From positions 1 to 6,280 of the forward strand of contig DAIPHL010000128.1 in NCBI GenBank assembly GCA_036771375.1: a stretch of 6,280 bases of DNA, read 5' to 3'. Numbering within the stretch: the first letter of the stretch is position 1; each line of letters starts with the position of its first letter. Source of the stretch: DAIPHL01 sp036771375 (lineage in GTDB: Bacteria; Synergistota; Synergistia; Synergistales; Synergistaceae). Of this stretch, positions 5,772 through 6,280 are shown piece after piece. The notes beneath the pieces are model-generated. The model worked only from the letters and a program-made list of their open reading frames with translations, was not told where the DNA came from and ran no database searches. A program made the translations under genes and the position numbers.

Positions 5772-5794
5772 GTTTTGACAATATAAAACAATAT
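5767..5794. promoter_or_regulatory. Operator-like inverted repeat over the thioesterase promoter
   Basis: ATATTGTTTT (5767-5776) and its exact reverse complement AAAACAATAT (5785-5794) flank an 8-base spacer. The heptamer ACAATAT occurs three times: inverted at 5767-5773, and direct at 5778-5784 and 5788-5794, the direct copies 10 bases apart, so several dimer placements are possible. Position over the -10 and start site is typical of a repressor site. The regulator is not in the window and I cannot assign its family. Confidence 0.6.
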
Positions 5795-5815
5795 GCCACG
5801 ACGGGAGGGATTCGG

Positions 5816-6244
5816 ATGTATGACCTGAGAGATCTGGTGGCAGTCGGGAAAAGTGCGAAGGTAGTCCACACCGTTACGGAGACGGACACGGCGACCAAGT
5901 ATTCCAAAGGACTCGAAGAGCTCATGTCCACTCCGGCCATGATCATGCTCGCCATACAGGCTTCGGCGAAGGCCGTGGACGGTTTCCTGCCGGAGGGATT
6001 TATCAGCATAGGGAGAGCGATCGAATTCGAGCATACGGCGTCGACGAGAAGGGGCATGCACATCACGGTCGAGGCGACGGTCTCGGAGGTTCAGCCCTTG
6101 ATGATCACGCTGGACATACACGCCTTCGACGACGTCGGGGAGATCGGCTTCGGAAGGCACAGGCGCAGCATCGTCATCGTCGACAAATTGATCGAACGGT
6201 CGAAAAAACGGGAGGCGATGACGCTCAACACAAGACCGCTCTGA
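5816..6244 (+). CDS. FlK-like hotdog-fold thioesterase
   Basis: A 142-residue single-domain hotdog protein resembling the fluoroacetyl-CoA thioesterase (FlK) family, which hydrolyses short acyl-CoA thioesters in the cytoplasm. Seen: STP (38-40, T39 being the family's catalytic Thr), the central helix AMIMLAIQASAKAV (41-54), ISIGRAIEFEHTASTRRG (63-80, with the conserved H73), strand ITVEATVSEV (83-92), and GFGRHRRSIV (111-120), matching the family's G-x-H-x-R segment with R116 or R117 as the likely conserved arginine. The helix lacks the glutamate expected about eight residues after the Thr (I47 there, Q48 next), so catalysis may differ or be lost. GGGAGGGA at 5803-5810 precedes the ATG. It has its own promoter with an operator-like repeat, so expression is probably controlled separately from the methyltransferase. 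The natural substrate is unknown; fluoroacetate resistance should not be assumed. Confidence 0.85.
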   Translation: MYDLRDLVAVGKSAKVVHTVTETDTATKYSKGLEELMSTPAMIMLAIQASAKAVDGFLPEGFISIGRAIEFEHTASTRRGMHITVEATVSEVQPLMITLDIHAFDDVGEIGFGRHRRSIVIVDKLIERSKKREAMTLNTRPL

Positions 6245-6248
6245 AGGA

Positions 6249-6267
6249 TTGGCGGACGTTTCCGCAA
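6249..6267 (+). other. Stem-loop just after the thioesterase gene
   Basis: GCGGA (6252-6256), loop CGTT, TCCGC (6261-6265), extended by TT/AA with one bulged G. It lies 5 bases after the stop codon, where a terminator is expected, but no T-run follows before the window ends. Confidence 0.4.
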
Positions 6268-6280
6268 GAACGCGCCGACC

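Noticed and set aside
5775..5780. Perfect TTGACA in front of the thioesterase
   Set aside because: No -10 hexamer lies 16-18 bases downstream (the region reads GCCACGACG). The TTGACT/TATATT pair at 5743-5771 is a far better promoter, and this TTGACA is part of the inverted repeat.
5009..6160. 383-codon open frame on the minus strand
   Set aside because: It is antisense to the methyltransferase and thioesterase genes and runs across their promoters; composition is shadow-like and there is no domain.

Overview
The window is ordinary-looking bacterial chromosome: GC-rich, tightly packed, with strong GGAGG-type ribosome binding sites and short spacers. The gene mix (NudC-type Nudix hydrolase, MgtC/SapB membrane protein, SYLF lipid-binding protein, ThpR, membrane-fused spermidine-synthase-like protein, class I methyltransferase, FlK-like thioesterase) suggests an anaerobic Gram-negative-type bacterium. 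Synergistota is my guess from general resemblance only, with low confidence. I see no tRNA, rRNA, CRISPR array, transposase or phage gene.

Layout. Positions 1-639 (+) hold the 3' part of a nudC-like gene that enters from outside the window. It converges, across only 17 bases, on a three-gene minus-strand cluster read from about 2723 down to 657. In transcription order this is an unrecognised secreted protein (2147-2680), a secreted SYLF/YSC84-domain protein (1359-2087) and an MgtC/SapB family membrane protein (657-1349). A candidate promoter with a perfect TATAAT lies at 2730-2735. The SYLF and MgtC genes are 9 bases apart and probably translationally coupled, so the cluster looks like a small envelope operon.

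From 2785 rightwards four genes lie on the plus strand: thpR (RNA 2',3'-cyclic phosphodiesterase), a membrane-anchored spermidine-synthase-like protein, a SAM-dependent methyltransferase and a FlK-like hotdog thioesterase. Gaps of 70-100 bases separate them, and each of the last three has its own plausible sigma70-type promoter. They are therefore more likely neighbouring single-gene units than one operon. The clearest regulatory element is in front of the thioesterase: a near-consensus promoter (5743-5771) whose -10 and start site are covered by a 10-bp perfect inverted repeat (5767-5794).

I find no convincing new multi-gene system. The points most worth following are the thioesterase operator, the thioesterase's missing catalytic acid, a 24-bp perfect palindrome inside thpR over its second catalytic motif, the degenerate dcSAM-binding motif in the spermidine-synthase-like protein, and matching inverted sequences at the two ends of the window.
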